Shown here piece after piece: positions 11,388 through 23,183 of a stretch of DNA of 64,000 bases. Source of the DNA: Turnera subulata (Eukaryota; Streptophyta; Magnoliopsida; Malpighiales; Passifloraceae); assembly GCA_028386065.3 (NCBI GenBank), contig JAKUCV010006706.1, positions 267,868 through 331,867 of the forward strand. Reading direction: 5' to 3'. The notes beneath the pieces are model-generated. The model was not told the DNA's origin. It saw only the letters and a program-made list of their open reading frames with translations, and did no database searches. Position 1 is the stretch's first letter, and every line of letters begins with the position of its first letter. The position numbers and the translations under genes are program-made.

Positions 11388-11733
11388 GCCTATATATAAA
11401 CACCCTCCTCCCTCTTCATTTTGTCTACCTCTCCCCTTCTTCACACACACAATCATCATGAATATCACAAGTTTGCCGATACTTATTCCTCAACAGCTCG
11501 ACGACCCAAACCAAATACACCACCGACCCATCAACTACAGAATCTCAACACTTGCCACAACAGTTGAGTATGTGCAAATTCTCAACACCCTCCAAGTCAA
11601 CAATCATAACGGTGGTAAGGTAGATTCTATCTTTTTGAGGAAAGGTAGATTCTATCTTAAACACCTATCAACCTCCCTTTTTACGTCCACCCTGAAAGTC
11701 TGGTGTAAATCACACCTTTGTATTGATGTTTAG
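11388..11733 (+). CDS. hypothetical short gene start with TATA box
   Basis: A good plant TATA box (CTATATATAAAC, 11389-11400) is followed by a CT-rich leader and an ATG at 11458. The frame runs MNITSLPILIPQQLDD and stays open for 91 codons to TAG at 11731-11733. The last 30-40 codons run into a 17-bp tandem repeat (AAGGTAGATTCTATCTT at about 11616 and 11642) and then the remnant copia LTR, so the original gene is probably interrupted. I do not recognise the protein. It may be the first exon of a gene destroyed by the copia insertion. Confidence 0.3.
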
Positions 11734-11858
11734 GATGGTATTTATACACAAAGATAGAGCTATACACGGTAAATGTTGACCTCTAAATACAGTAACTAAA
11801 TATACACTAAATCATATCAAATATACACCAAATCATATCTAAGATATACCATATCGTA

Positions 11859-14386
11859 TCACTCCCCCTCAAGTTGGACTGGGGTGAGGGACAACTTGGA
11901 GCAGAAGTCTTGGAAGCGTGACTTGTGAAGGGGCTTTGTAAGCAAATCACCAAGCTGATCATGAGTAGAGATGTAACGAACAGAGAGTTGACGCTTGCGC
12001 ACTAAGTCCCGGACAAAGTGAAAGTCGATCTCCATATGTTTGGTGCGAGAGTGGAAAACTGGATTGGCTGTGAGATACGTGGCACTAAGGTTGTCACACC
12101 AAATCTGCGGGGGGATAGAACACGAGAGACCAATCTCATGAAGGAGATGAGTGAGCCAAACAAGTTCACTAGCAAGAGTGGCAAGTGAGCGGTACTCTGC
12201 TTCAGTGGTAGAACGGGAGACAGCACGCTGTTTGCGAGAGCTCTGAGAAATAAGAGCCGAGCCAAGGAAGACACAATAGCCAGTGGTGGATTTACGATCA
12301 TCAAGATCACCCCCCCCCCCAATTGGCATCGCAGAAGCCACGAAGGTGGGTAGAGGAGTCCCGAGGCAGAAACAAGCCAAGCGTGGACGTTCCACGAAGG
12401 TAACGCAAAATGCGTTTAACTGCAGACCATTGGTTGTCCGTAGGACAATGCATGAATTGAGACACCTTGTTCACAGAGAAGGCAATATCGGAGCGGGTGA
12501 ATGTGAGATACTGAAGGCCACCAACAATACTGCGAAAGAGTGTAGGATCAGAAAGAGGAGGACTGTCACCAGCATAGAGCTTGTCTGTAGACATGGGGGT
12601 AGAGATGGGACTACTTTCGTGCATGTTGGCACGTTGCAAGAGATCACAAACATATTTGTGCTGGTGAAGAACAAGCCCACTAGGACGCCATCGGGCTTCA
12701 ATCCCAAGAAAATAATGCAAGGCACCAATGTCACGAAGAGAGAACCGAGTCTGAAGGCTCGTGACCAAGGTCTGAACCAATGACCGAGAGGACCCAAGCA
12801 CAATAATATCATCCACATAGACTAAGCAAAAGAGCTTGTCGGGGCCAGTAGAATAGAAGAGAGAACAATCAGTTTTGGAACATCAAAACCCAAATTCCAG
12901 AAGAGCATCAGTGAGACACTTATTCCAAACTCGAGGTGCTTGTTTGAGCCCGTAGATGGATTTTTCAAGCTTGCACACATGGGTGGGACAACGAGGATCA
13001 ACATAACCGGGCGGTTGAGACATGTAAACATCCTTCTCAAGTCGCCCATGGAGAAATGCATTAGAGATATCCAGCTGGCGCACCTCCCATCCGTGTGAAA
13101 CAGCAAGGGAGAGAAGAAGGCGAATCGTGGTCGGTTTGACCACAGGACTATAGGTGTCAGCAAAGTCAATCCCAGGGCATTGATGGAAGCCCTTTGCGAC
13201 TAAGCGAGCCTTGTGTCTCTCAATAGTGCCATCGGGATGAAGTTTGGTCTTAAAGACCCATTTGCACCCAACAATGTTAGAGGCAGGAGGTGCAGGAACA
13301 AGGCGCCAAGTACCGTTGGCAATAAGAGCACTGTACTCCGCATCCATAGCTGCACGCAACTCTGGGAGTTTAACAGCGGTGGTATAAAAAGTTGGCTCCG
13401 GAGGAGGGGAGACAGTGGCCAACATAGACTGAATAACTTTCTTTCGCAGAGTACCCGTCTGAGCCCGAGTAACCATAGAGTGTCTAGTATCAGAGGGAGG
13501 TGGTGGAACCGAGGCAGTGGTAGTGGTGTCCAAGAGCAAAGAAGTATCAGGAATAGTTGGAGCTGGTGGGGTAGGGGTAGGGGTAGGGGTTGTAGAAAGA
13601 GAGCTCGGAGGAGCAGGTGTGGTGATGTGGACGGCAGGAAGGGTAGGTGGCACAGGAGCAGGGGCACAAGCACCATCAACCGATCGGTAAGGGAAGACCT
13701 GTTCATCAAATAGGACATGACGTGAGACATAGAATTTATTAGAAGCACGATCAAAGCACTTGTACCCTTTATGGGTACGACTATAGCCAAGAAAAATACA
13801 CGGAAGAGACCTAGGATTTAACTTATGTTTAGCATATGGACGTAACCAAGGATAACACAAACAACCAAAGACACGAAGTAGATCATAAATTGGAGGAGAT
13901 TGAAATAAAAGTTCATATGGACTATGATTTTGAAGACGAGGGGTAGGAAGACGATTGATGGCATAGACGGCCGTTTCGAAGGCATTGGTCCAAAACTTTT
14001 GAGGGACACCGGAGTGAAAGAGAAGTGCACGGCCAGTCTCAACCACATGGCGATGTTTACGTTCCGCACACCCATTTTGTTCGGGAGTGTGAGGACACGA
14101 AACACGCTGTGTAATTCCATGGGTGCGAAGATAACCTGTAAGTGCCTGAAACTCACCACCCCAATCAGCTTGGAATTGTCGAATAGAACAGCCAAAATAT
14201 TTCTCTACTAGTAATCGAAACTGATGAAAGACAGGAAGGACATCAGATTTGCGTTGGAGAAAGTAAATCCAAGTGTATTTGCTATAATGATCAAAGAAAA
14301 GCACGTAATATTGAAACCCATTATTAGAAATAACAGGGGCCGGACCCCAAACGTCTGAACAAATTAAATCTAATGGCAGAAGGTAC
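11859..14386 (-). pseudogene. copia pol fragment: integrase core, reverse transcriptase, RNase H
   Basis: The integrase core (about 13700-14386) has DLICSDVWGPAP, FQADWGGEF and HTPEQNGCAERKHRH. A proline/threonine-rich linker follows. Reverse transcriptase (about 12500-13350) has NGTWRLVP, KARLVAKGF, LDISNAFLHG, YGLKQAPR and, after a frameshift near 12880, the catalytic YVDDI. RNase H (11859-12395) has STTGYCVFLG, TEAEYRSLA and DLLTKPL. A second frameshift falls in an 11-C run at 12310-12320. The TGA stop at 11859-11861 is also the first three bases of the 3' LTR. With two frameshifts and no N-terminal half, it is non-functional. Confidence 0.9.
13567..13590 (+). other. GGGGTA repeat, G-quadruplex-like, inside copia linker
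   Basis: Four runs of four G separated by TA occur on the plus strand, antisense to the copia coding strand, where they encode a Pro-Thr repeat. The pattern fits an intramolecular G-quadruplex and is telomere-like only by chance. Confidence 0.5.
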
Positions 14387-14436
14387 CACAGCATCCAAAC
14401 ACGAGGTCTACGAACTGTTAATGGCAGAAGGTACCA
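14372..14436. repeat. short direct repeat at the broken edge of the copia fragment
   Basis: The sequence AATGGCAGAAGGTACCA occurs twice, near 14371 and 14419, with about 30 unrelated bases between. The first copy merges into the copia integrase frame. It marks the truncation junction and looks like a microhomology or slippage scar. Confidence 0.6.
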
Positions 14437-14527
14437 TTTTTTCCTTGGTGATTGCCCAAGTGACCGTTTAGGTTTGTTGGGTTTGTTTTAAGTTTCATCC
14501 TTGAATGGATTTGTTTAAAGTGTGCAT

Positions 14528-14606
14528 GTATGCCAATGTACTTTTTTTTTTTGTCAAGCATGCCAATGTACTTGTTTTCTTGTCAAGCATGCCAATGTAC
14601 TTGTTT
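14528..14606. repeat. three tandem copies of a ~30-bp unit
   Basis: The unit (core ATGCCAATGTACTTGTTT then TTGTCAAGC) occurs three times. The first copy is altered by a T expansion. No function is apparent. Confidence 0.7.
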
Positions 14607-14639
14607 AGTTCTCGATTCATTGAATGTAATACACAGGCC

Positions 14640-15079
14640 TGGGATTGGTTTGATAATGATTATAATATTTTGTATTATATAGTATTATTTATTTTTTAAA
14701 AAATAAATTATAACATAATAAAACTTGCTATATTAGAAAAACACAGAATATTGGTATTTTTTACAAAAATAAAACATAATTTGATTAATTATATAAAAGA
14801 ATATAGAAAAAATAATGATAAAAATGTATAAAAAATATAATCAAAATAAATAGAAAAAATTGCATTTATCGAGAAGATGTAATACACACTTGTGTGGTAA
14901 GAAAACTTACAAACAAAGATATTTTTTTAGAGAATGAATTATGAAAAAAATAGTATTACTAAGAGAGAATGTATTTAAATAGAAAAATGTTGATGTCCTG
15001 AAAAACAAATATTAGAAGCTATTCAAATCATCTTACCATTTTTTTAAGGTCTCTTCACTTTAATCTCTACAGAGAAGTG

Positions 15080-15129
<50 letters not shown>

Positions 15130-15166
15130 GATTACTATATTTTGTGATTATCTCTTTTTCTTATTA
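14640..15166. other. very AT-rich spacer with (TA)n microsatellite
   Basis: No coding capacity is visible. A perfect alternating AT tract of about 39 bases spans 15088-15126. The rest is poly-A/T-rich and could be decayed transposon or a scaffold-attachment-like sequence. Confidence 0.6.
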
Positions 15167-15290
15167 ATCAATCACCCTTCTAGTTATTTCTCCAAAATTA
15201 ACATTAATCTCCCTGTCAAAACTAGCTTCTATATATGTTTTCTTGGGAAATTGTACCATACCATAGTCCCAGATGTAAACCCATGGGGTA
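15167..15290 (+). repeat. direct repeat, copy 2 (paired with 11043-11170)
   Basis: This segment matches 11043-11170 (CACCCTTCTAG, TTATTTCTCCAAAATTAA, AAAACTAGCTTCTAT, GTAAACCCA). It is separated from its partner by about 4 kb containing the truncated copia element. Confidence 0.8.
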
Positions 15291-15869
15291 TAATTTCTCT
15301 GCAAACTCTACGTCCCTGTTACTTAACGCAAAAGTAATGTCTGTATTTTATTGAGGAAGTGGCAAAAATAATTAAAACAAAATATAACTTGTTTTAATGA
15401 GTCTAAACATGTATATAACGTTGAAGTCTAAATGCACATATTATTTACATTATTTGTATGTCTAAGTTACATAAGTAAAAAATCATGTGATTCATCAATA
15501 AAAAAGTTGAAGCCTAAATTATGTAAGTTTAATTTAGAGTTTTAAAGTTGCTGAAAGTTTATGTTGGCAGTGGTGTCACTATGAAAGTTGATGCCTCCTC
15601 TGCTCATCTTCTCTCCCTTTCTCTTTTTGTGTGTTTTTTACTTTTAATTTGTATACTAAAAAATTTTCAAGTAGTAATAAAATTGTATTTCTTTGTGATA
15701 ATTAATGTGTTTCTTTTGTCCCCGGTGTTGATACTCTTCTAATAACTTCATAGTCAAATGTAATTAATCATATTGTCCATAATAACTATTGGGTTTGGGT
15801 GGATTAGTTATTAGGTTACTTCTCCCGTTCATAATTCAGGTGGGTAATAATATATACACACCCATGGGT
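15291..15869. other. non-coding spacer, nothing recognised
   Basis: AT-rich sequence without recognisable coding or transposon ends. The short open frames present have no matching motifs. Confidence 0.4.
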
Positions 15870-16036
15870 ACAAGTAAGTTTTTGTGCACTTTTGGAAGAA
15901 TGTTGTGAATACATATCTTACAAACATGTCTTTTCCGAAATGATATAGAGAAAATGTTCGGTAAGTTTTTGTGCACTCTAGGAAGAATATCTCTTACAAA
16001 CATGTCTTTCCCGAAATGATATAGAGAAATTGTTAG
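15870..16036. repeat. imperfect tandem duplication of ~85 bp
   Basis: AAGTTTTTGTGCACT and the following GGAAGAAT, CTTACAAACATGTCTTT and CGAAATGATATAGAGAAA occur twice in tandem, beginning near 15870 and 15962. It is a simple local duplication directly left of the gypsy LTR. Confidence 0.75.
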
Positions 16037-16131
16037 GTGGTGTAACTGCGTAATAGAATCACAACAAGATATGCAAAATCCTTTTACCATAACATTGTTT
16101 AGGCCTAATTGCACAGCCTACCATCCCCAGG

Positions 16132-16822
16132 TGATACGGCAATCCCTAGAGTCAGCATTAGAAATCCCCAAATCAGGTTTGTGGTCCCGACCTTTCAATC
16201 CTCAATCAAACTTGTGAAATTCTCAATCCCTAAATCCCCAAATTAGCACGAAAGAATTAGGAAATCAACAACCTCACGGCGGTTGGCGCCAATTACCTGA
16301 ACTAAATATAGATTAAAACCTAAATAGTAAATTCAAATCCCTAGAATAATCTTAGAGAATCAACACTCTAAGAACAAGAGAATCAGCACTCTTGTGTAGG
16401 TTGAATCACTCAAAACCTGAAGAAAACCTTAAAGGGATAGTTTTTATTCAAAAACGTCTTAACGTAAAAACAATGAAAAGATTGTTTAAATACTCTAGAC
16501 TCAAGACACCCAAATCGGCACCCTAGCACACCCTTTGGCCGAAATCCCTATTCTAATTGGACCTGGTTTTTAATTGAGCCCACATACTTGGACACTAATT
16601 AAAACCTCACAATTGAAACCCAATTAACTTAAACCCAAACTAATCACTTAACTAATGATGGACTTGACCCAGAAATAACCAAATAAACCCAAGCCGAATT
16701 ACTCTAATAATTGTTCATAAAGAAATCGGCAACTAAAGAAATAAAACAAAGAGGATATGTCGACATGGCCTCTTGAAGCTAGGCTGATGTCAACTGGGCC
16801 CACAGTGCTCTCGAGTCAATCA
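16132..16822 (-). repeat. gypsy 3' LTR (691 bp)
   Basis: It pairs with 22444-23183. Relative to that copy it lacks about 50 bases near 16300. It contains the 10-bp palindrome TTGGCGCCAA at 16283-16292. The ends, TGATACGG on the plus-strand left and GAGTCAATCA on the right, match the partner exactly. Confidence 0.9.
16283..16292. promoter_or_regulatory. E2F-like palindrome in gypsy 3' LTR
   Basis: TTGGCGCCAA is a perfect palindrome and fits the E2F consensus (TTSSCGSS) on both strands. It is preserved in both LTRs. Binding is inference. Confidence 0.45.
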
Positions 16823-19513
16823 CTCCTCAACTTGGATTTTCTTTGCATGGGGAACCTTTCCTTCCGAAAGTGCACCGAAACCCAATCTCCAGGCTCAAAG
16901 TGAACAACTCTGCGCCCTCTATTGGCTCTTTGCGCCACTTTAGCATTTTTGTTCTCTATGTGCTGTCTTGCCTTCTCATGGATGGATTTGACCTTCTCAG
17001 CTCTTTGCTGCCCATCTAAATTAACAATTTCATTCAATGGAATAGGTAGTAAATCCAAAGGAGTTAGAGGGTTAAAGTCATAAACAATCTCAAAAGGCGA
17101 ATAACCAGTAGAAGAATGAATGCTCCTGTTATATGCAAACTCAACCATAGGCAACCATTCTTCCCAAGACTTCAAATTCTTACCCACAACAGCACGTAAT
17201 AGAGCACCTAAAGTTCTATTCACAACTTCAATTTGGCCATCAGTTTGAGGATGACAAGTAGTAGAAAACAGCAACTTAGTTCCTAACTTACTCCACAAAA
17301 CATGCCAATAATGAGATAGAAATTTAGTGTCTCTATCAGACACAATGGTCTTAGGAACGCCATGCAAACGAACCACATTCCTAAAGAACAAGTCAGCAAC
17401 ATACACAACATCATCAGTTTTATGACAAGCAATAAAATACGACATCTTACTAAACCTGTCAACAACTATAAAGATGCTATCACTTCCTTTTTTTGTCCTA
17501 GGCAATCCAATAACAAAATCCATCGAAACATCAGTCCAAGGACAATTAGGAACATGGAGAGGAGTATACAAACCATGAGGTTGTACCTTACTTTTGGCTT
17601 GGCGATATGGGATGCAACCTGTACAAACTTTTTCCACATCTTTTTTCATGTTAGGCCAATAAAAATGCTCTTGTAAGATGTATAAAGTTTTGCCAGTACC
17701 AAAATGTCTCATTAAGCCACCATCATGAGATTCCCTAACAAGCAACTCATGCATAGAACATGCAGGTATACACAGTTTGTTTTCACGAAACAACCACCCT
17801 TTATGGCGATAAAATTTGTGAAATGCAACATGTTCACAAGCCTCAAATACCATTGCAAAGTCAGAATCAGAATTATACAATTCTTTTATATGCTCAAAGC
17901 CAATCAACCTAGAACTAAGTGATGTAACTAGAACATATCTCCTAGACAAAGCATCAGCAACAATATTATCCTTTTCTTGCTTGTATTTAACAACATAAGG
18001 GAAAGTCTCAATAAACTCAAGCCATTTGGCATGGTGCTTACCTAGCTTACCTTGGCCTTTGAGATACTTTAAGCTCTCATGATCAGTATGGATCACAAAC
18101 TCCTTAGGCCACAGATAATGCTGCCAAGTTTGTAATGCCCGCACCAAGACATACAACTCCTTGTCATAAGTGGAGTAGTTAAGTTGTGCCCCCTTCAACT
18201 TCTCACTAGAATAGGCAATAGGCCGCTTTTCCTGCAACAAAACAGCACCAATACCTACTCCAGAAACATCACATTCAATTTCAAATGTGCAATTAAAGTC
18301 AGGCAACCTCAAAATAGGAGCAGAACATAATCTAGCATTAAGCTCATTAAATGCCGCAACCTGTTTCTCCCCCCCACTTAAATCCAACCTCCTTTTTTAC
18401 AATCTCATTAAGAGGTGCAGCAACAGTACTAAAATCCTTCACAAACCTCCTATAAAAGCTAGCAAGTCCATGAAAAGATCTTACCTCACTTACCGATGTA
18501 GGAGTTGGCCACTCCTTGATGGCTTTTACTTTTTCCTGGTCAACCTCAATGCCTCTGGCGCTCACAAGATAACCAAGAAAGATAACATGATCCAACCAAA
18601 AAGAACACTTTGAAATCTTAGCATATAATTTCGCAGCCCTCAGGGCATCCAAAACTAGCCTAAGATGCTCAACATGATCATCAACATTATTGCTATAAAT
18701 CAAGATATCATCAAAGTAAACAACCACAAACTTTCCAATAAAAGATCTCAAAACATGATTCATCAAACGCATAAAAGTACTAGGTGCATTAGTTAAACCA
18801 AAAGGCATAACCAACCATTCATATAAACCATGTTTAGTTTTGAAAGCAGTTTTCCACTCACTTCCAATTTTCATTCTAATCTGGTAGTAACCACTCATAA
18901 GATCAATTTTGGAAAAGAAACATGCACCATGCAACTCATCTAGCATGTCATCTAACCTAGGTATGGGTTGGCGATATTTTACCGTAATTTTGTTGACTGC
19001 ACGACAATCAACACACATACGCCATGTTCCATCCTTCTTTGGAACTAGAATGCCTGGCACAGCACATGGACTCAAGCTCTCCCTAATGTGTCCCTTTTGC
19101 AGCAAATCATCCACTTGCCTTTGCAATTCTTTTGTCTCCTCAGGATTGGCTCTATAAGCCGGTCGATTTGGAATTTGCACTCCAGACATGAAGTCAATTT
19201 GATGCTCAATGCCCCTAATAGGTGGCAACTCCTTAGGGAACACATCAGTATATGCCTGTAAAACAGAAACAATACAGCTAGGCAAATTGGGGTCAAGGTT
19301 AGTGTCAGAAAACAAGGTTTGCTTACAGTAAAGCAATAAGACCCCTCGGTTGTTCTCACAAGCTACCCTCATCTCCCTCTCACTTGCATAAAAATTTTGT
19401 CTCTGTCTCGCTTTTTTTACTCTAGGGATGTCGACCACTCCCTCTTTCTTCTTAGCTCTCTTGCCGACATCTCCCTGACTATCTTCACTCAGTTTCTGCT
19501 CTCCTTTTGCCAA
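16823..19513 (-). pseudogene. gypsy pol: reverse transcriptase, RNase H, integrase; 3' end deleted
   Basis: Reading right to left, reverse transcriptase shows PNRPAYRANPEE, ILVPKKDGTWRMC, KIDLMSGYYQIR, MPFGLTNAPSTFM and the catalytic YFDDILIYS (about 18700). A frameshift in a C tract near 18370-18377 separates it from RNase H ([22 protein letters not shown]). The integrase follows with [26 protein letters not shown] and [16 protein letters not shown]. In the integrase zinc finger the last cysteine appears replaced by tyrosine (CIPYRQAKS). The frame ends abruptly at RFPMQRKSK, where a deletion joins it to the polypurine tract, so any C-terminal tail is lost. The copy is inactive. Confidence 0.9.
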
Positions 19514-21415
19514 GCCCTGGCTCGCCTCTCATGCTCACTGAGTGTGGCTTTTGCAGCCTCCTTTTCCTTCAACCATGCATCCATACTCTTCTCCATATAC
19601 ACCTGATCTTCATACACTTCAGTAGGTGACAATGCTGCCAAATAGACCTTCCTATCTCCCCACATAAAGGTGTAAAAGTTTTTGTATCCATTATGCAGCA
19701 CCTTTCTACCAAATTGCCAAGGCCTCCCCAACAATATGTAGTATGCCTGCATAGGAGCAACATCACACAAAACCTCATCAGTGTATCTTTCAATAGAGAA
19801 AGGAACTATTACCTGCCTGGTTACTCTCACTTCCTCAGTATCATTCAACCACTGCAGTTTGTATGGTCTAGGATGTGGTTGACTCTTCAACTTCTTCTTC
19901 TCCACTAACATTGTACTCGCCATATTAGTGCAACTCCCATTATCAATTATCATGCTATGCGGCTTCCCCTCAATGATGCATCTAGTGTGAAAGATGTTCT
20001 CTCTCTGCTCATCTTCCTCCTTTGGTTGCACACTCAACAACCTTCTAGTGACTGTCAACCTTTTGGTCACTTTCTCAAAGGCAGTAGGATCAATGTCGTC
20101 ACCTTCATAGACAGCCAAGTCTTGCTCTTCTTCCTCTTCATCCTCATCCTCAGAAATAATATCTCCATTGTCCACGGTTACCATTACCTTCTTGTTAGGA
20201 CACTGAGCAGCATAATGTCCTTTACCCAAGCACCTGAAACATGTGATATCTCTCAACTTCCCAGTAGATGCAACAAATTCTTTAGTGGAAGGTGTTTTTG
20301 CCACCTCTTTCACCTTCCAAGGAGTAGTCGGTTTTGGAGTTCCATAAGTAGGCTTGGATGAACTTCCAACCTCTGGCTTGGTGTACTTTGCTCCAGAACT
20401 CCAACTAGAATACCTAGAGAATCCCTTAGGCTTCTCCTTAAGTTGCTTCTCTATCTTGATTGCCAAAGCAACCATCTCATCCAACTCGGCATAGTGCTGT
20501 AAATCTAGAATATGAACAATATCCAGATTCAGTCCATGATGAGATCGGGTCATGGTAGTCTCATCATCCTCCACTACTTCAGCCTGCGTCAAAGTCATCT
20601 CTAAGGCCTTCCAATACTCATCAACAGACTTATTCCCTTGCTCCATTGCTTATACCTTGCGCATCAGCACTCTCTGATAAGAAGCAAGAACAAATCTCTT
20701 CTTCATGATCCTTTTCAACTCAGCTCAAGTCTCTATCTCTGGATCTCCCAATTCTCTCCTTCTAATAAGAAGATTCTTCCACCATGATCTAGCATAATCT
20801 TTAAACTCCACTACTGCAAGCTTGACTTTCTTCTCCTTGGTGTACCTGTGACAATCAAAGATAGCTTCCATATCATGCACCCAATCCAAATAAACCTTTG
20901 GATCTCCCGTCCCATGGAATGTAGGAAGCTTCATCTTGATGGATTGCAGGTCATTGTCAAGTCACGATGCTCCACCTTCTCGGTTGAGGTATGGCTGATC
21001 CATCCTTGGCCTATAGTTTCCAAGTCTTCCGCCTCTTCGACCCACTGGGGCTCTATGTAGAACCTCATCATCATCATCATCCAACTCTTCCCTCTCATCC
21101 ACTTGCTCTTCCCGACCTGCCACGGGCTCTTCCCTAGCTGGTACATCTTGTGCTCTAGGCCGAGCTGCTTGTGCTTGCTCTGCAGCCCCAGCTCGTCTAG
21201 GTGCTGCCCCAATGCTATTGGATAGCTCTTGCACCGTTTGTTCTAATCGGGTATTCAATTCTCTAGACTGACGGTCAATCTTAGTATTGATTGCCCGGAT
21301 TTCTTCCTTGGTCTCCCGCCGCTTCATTCTGAGCAGCCATCGTTTCCAACATGTCCATTATTGTAGCCATATTCAACTCTCTTTCTACACTACTAGAGGT
21401 CAAAATCTTTGACAT
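19489..21415 (-). pseudogene. gypsy gag and protease, two stops and frameshifts
   Basis: The likely start is ATG at 21415 (MSKILTSSSVEREL). A coiled, charged N-terminal segment follows, then the capsid-like region with FHGTGDPKVYLDWVHDME and YARSWWKNL. A CCHC knuckle CFRCLGKGHYAAQC lies near 20237 and an acidic stretch after it. An aspartic protease (IIDNGSCTNMAS, LLGRPW) follows; its catalytic triplet reads DNG rather than the usual DS/TG. In-frame stops at 20725-20727 and 20650-20652 replace Trp and probably Gln, and frameshifts lie near 21325 and 20950. Confidence 0.87.
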
Positions 21416-22443
21416 GAAGTTTATACCTGCAAAAACTGGTTAGTAAAACAAATCCTCACAGTGTTTGCACTCGTGTATATACTCTCTTGGCAATGGATGT
21501 AAGCACTCAGCCTTTTACCTCTCCTGATTCAACTTCAGATTATTAGTCAGGATCTAAATCAACAAATTCAAGCAAACAAATCAGTAAAATGACTCTAAAG
21601 AAAACAAAGAATTCCTAAACAAAGAAAGATAGGCTAACAAGAACTGGAGGCAAATTAAGACTCCAAGAAAGAAAAGAAATATCACACACAAGAAAAAGGA
21701 TTTTTTTTTTTGTCAGCAAGAAAAAGGATATGTATGTGAATGATTTTGGATCAATTTGAGCAATTCTAAACAATAATCACCCAGCACAATAAATAGGTTA
21801 CAAGCAGAAAGAAACAGCAACTGGCAGAAAAATTCGTGTAATAGCCTCCTACACAAATCCTGCAATCAGAAACTACTAGACAGAAATTTGGGTTGATGTT
21901 TGCTACCCAAATCTGCGACAGCACTTTTATAATCAAAATTTGGGTACGAGCTTCCTACACAAATTTTGACACCTGCAGCAAAAACTTCCACTTCCAACAA
22001 CAATTCCAGCAATCTCCAATCAACCAAGCACCCAATCAAACAACAATTGACCCAAATAACTCCTGCCCCAAATCAAATCCTCTAAGAACTCACAATTTGC
22101 AATTCCCAATTCAAGAATCACAATTCCAACAAATCCCAATTACTTCAAACCTAGAACCAAATCGATTTTCTCTTTTCTTTTTTTTTTTTATATTTGCTAT
22201 CGACAATTCACACACTCACATAAACCCTTTTTTTGTTTTTTTGTCATGAACAGTAACACCGGTGAACAGTAACTCGACACTTTTTAAAAAAAAAATTGAC
22301 AGAAATCAACTAGGGTAACAAAGGGGATAACGCAGAAACTGAAGAACAGAAAGAAAAAGGCCACGAAAACAACAAAGACACAAAAAACAGAAACAAATAA
22401 AGGGTATGATTGATTGAAAAACCTCAAGCTCCGTACCAAAAGA
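21416..22443 (-). other. gypsy leader between 5' LTR and gag
   Basis: One kilobase of A/C-rich non-coding sequence next to the primer-binding site, as expected for a retrotransposon leader. A repeated TGAACAGTAAC motif occurs twice near 22246 and 22262. No open frame of interest. Confidence 0.6.
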
Positions 22444-23183
22444 TGATACGGCAATCCCTAGAGTCAGCACTAGAAATCCCCAAATCAGGTTTGTGGTCCC
22501 GACCTTTCAATCCTCAATCAAACTTGTGAAATTCCCAATCCCTAAATCCCCAAATCAGCATGAAAGAATTAGGAAATCAACAATCTCACGGCGGTTGGCG
22601 CCAATTACCTGAACCCTAATCAACAAGAGATCATAAAAAATTAGCAAGGAATTAGAATCATAAATACAGATTAAAACCTGAATAGTAAATTCAAATCCCT
22701 AGAATAATCTTAGAGAATCAACACTCTAAGAATAAGAGAATCAACACTCTTGTGTAGGTTGAATCACTCAAAACCTGAAGAAAACCTCAAAGGGATAATT
22801 TTTATTCAAAAACGTCTTAACCTAAAAAACAATGAAAAGATTTTTTTAAATACTCTAGACTCAAGACACCCAAATCGGCACCCTAGCACACCCTTTGGCC
22901 GAAATCCCTATTCTAATTGGACCTGGTTTTTAATTGAGCCCACATACTTTGGACACTAATTAAAACCTCACAATTAAAACCCAATTAACTTAAACCCAAA
23001 CTAATCACTTAACTAATGATGGACTTGACCCAGAAATAACCAAATAAACCCAAGCCGAATTACTCTAATAATTGTTCATTAAGAAATCGGCAACTAAAGA
23101 AATAAAACAAAGAGGATATGTCGACATGGCCTCTTGAAGCTAGGCTGATATCGACTAGGCCTACAGTGCTCTCGAGTCAATCA
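22444..23183 (-). repeat. gypsy 5' LTR (740 bp)
   Basis: This is the longer LTR copy, with the same termini as 16132-16822. It also contains the TTGGCGCCAA palindrome, at 22595-22604. It is bordered on the right by a polypurine tract and coding sequence from a second, truncated copy of the element, so it also served as a 3' LTR. Confidence 0.9.
22595..22604. promoter_or_regulatory. E2F-like palindrome in gypsy 5' LTR
   Basis: Same TTGGCGCCAA palindrome as in the other LTR, at the corresponding place. Confidence 0.45.

Larger units (their letters stand above)
11700..14386 (-). mobile_element. truncated Ty1/copia retrotransposon (3' LTR part plus integrase-RT-RNase H)
   Basis: Reading the minus strand, the element enters inside the integrase core at about 14386 and runs through reverse transcriptase and RNase H to a stop codon overlapping the start of the 3' LTR. 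A polypurine tract TTGAGGGGGAG (about 11862-11872) directly precedes the LTR start TGATACGATATGG at 11861. LTR-like sequence, with a TATA element TGTATAAATACC near 11740, continues to about 11700. Gag, protease, the integrase N-terminus and the 5' LTR are missing, so this is a 5'-truncated relic. No TSD could be found. Confidence 0.85.
16132..23183 (-). mobile_element. Ty3/gypsy LTR retrotransposon with two LTRs, degraded
   Basis: The element runs on the minus strand. The 5' LTR is at 22444-23183, the leader at 21416-22443, gag-protease at about 19489-21415, RT-RNase H-integrase at about 16823-19513 and the 3' LTR at 16132-16822. LTRs start TGATTGACTCGAG and end TTGCCGTATCA. A purine tract AAGTTGAGGAG abuts the 3' LTR. 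The primer-binding site after the 5' LTR (TTTTGGTACGGAGC) resembles an imperfect initiator-Met site. The LTRs differ by a roughly 50-bp indel and scattered substitutions, so the insertion is not recent. The outer flanks do not form a TSD; the right flank is the 3' end of another copy (23184-23395). Confidence 0.9.

Noticed and set aside
14528..14606. Regularly spaced ~30-bp repeats resembling a CRISPR array
   Set aside because: Only three contiguous units without unique spacers, in a plant nuclear context.
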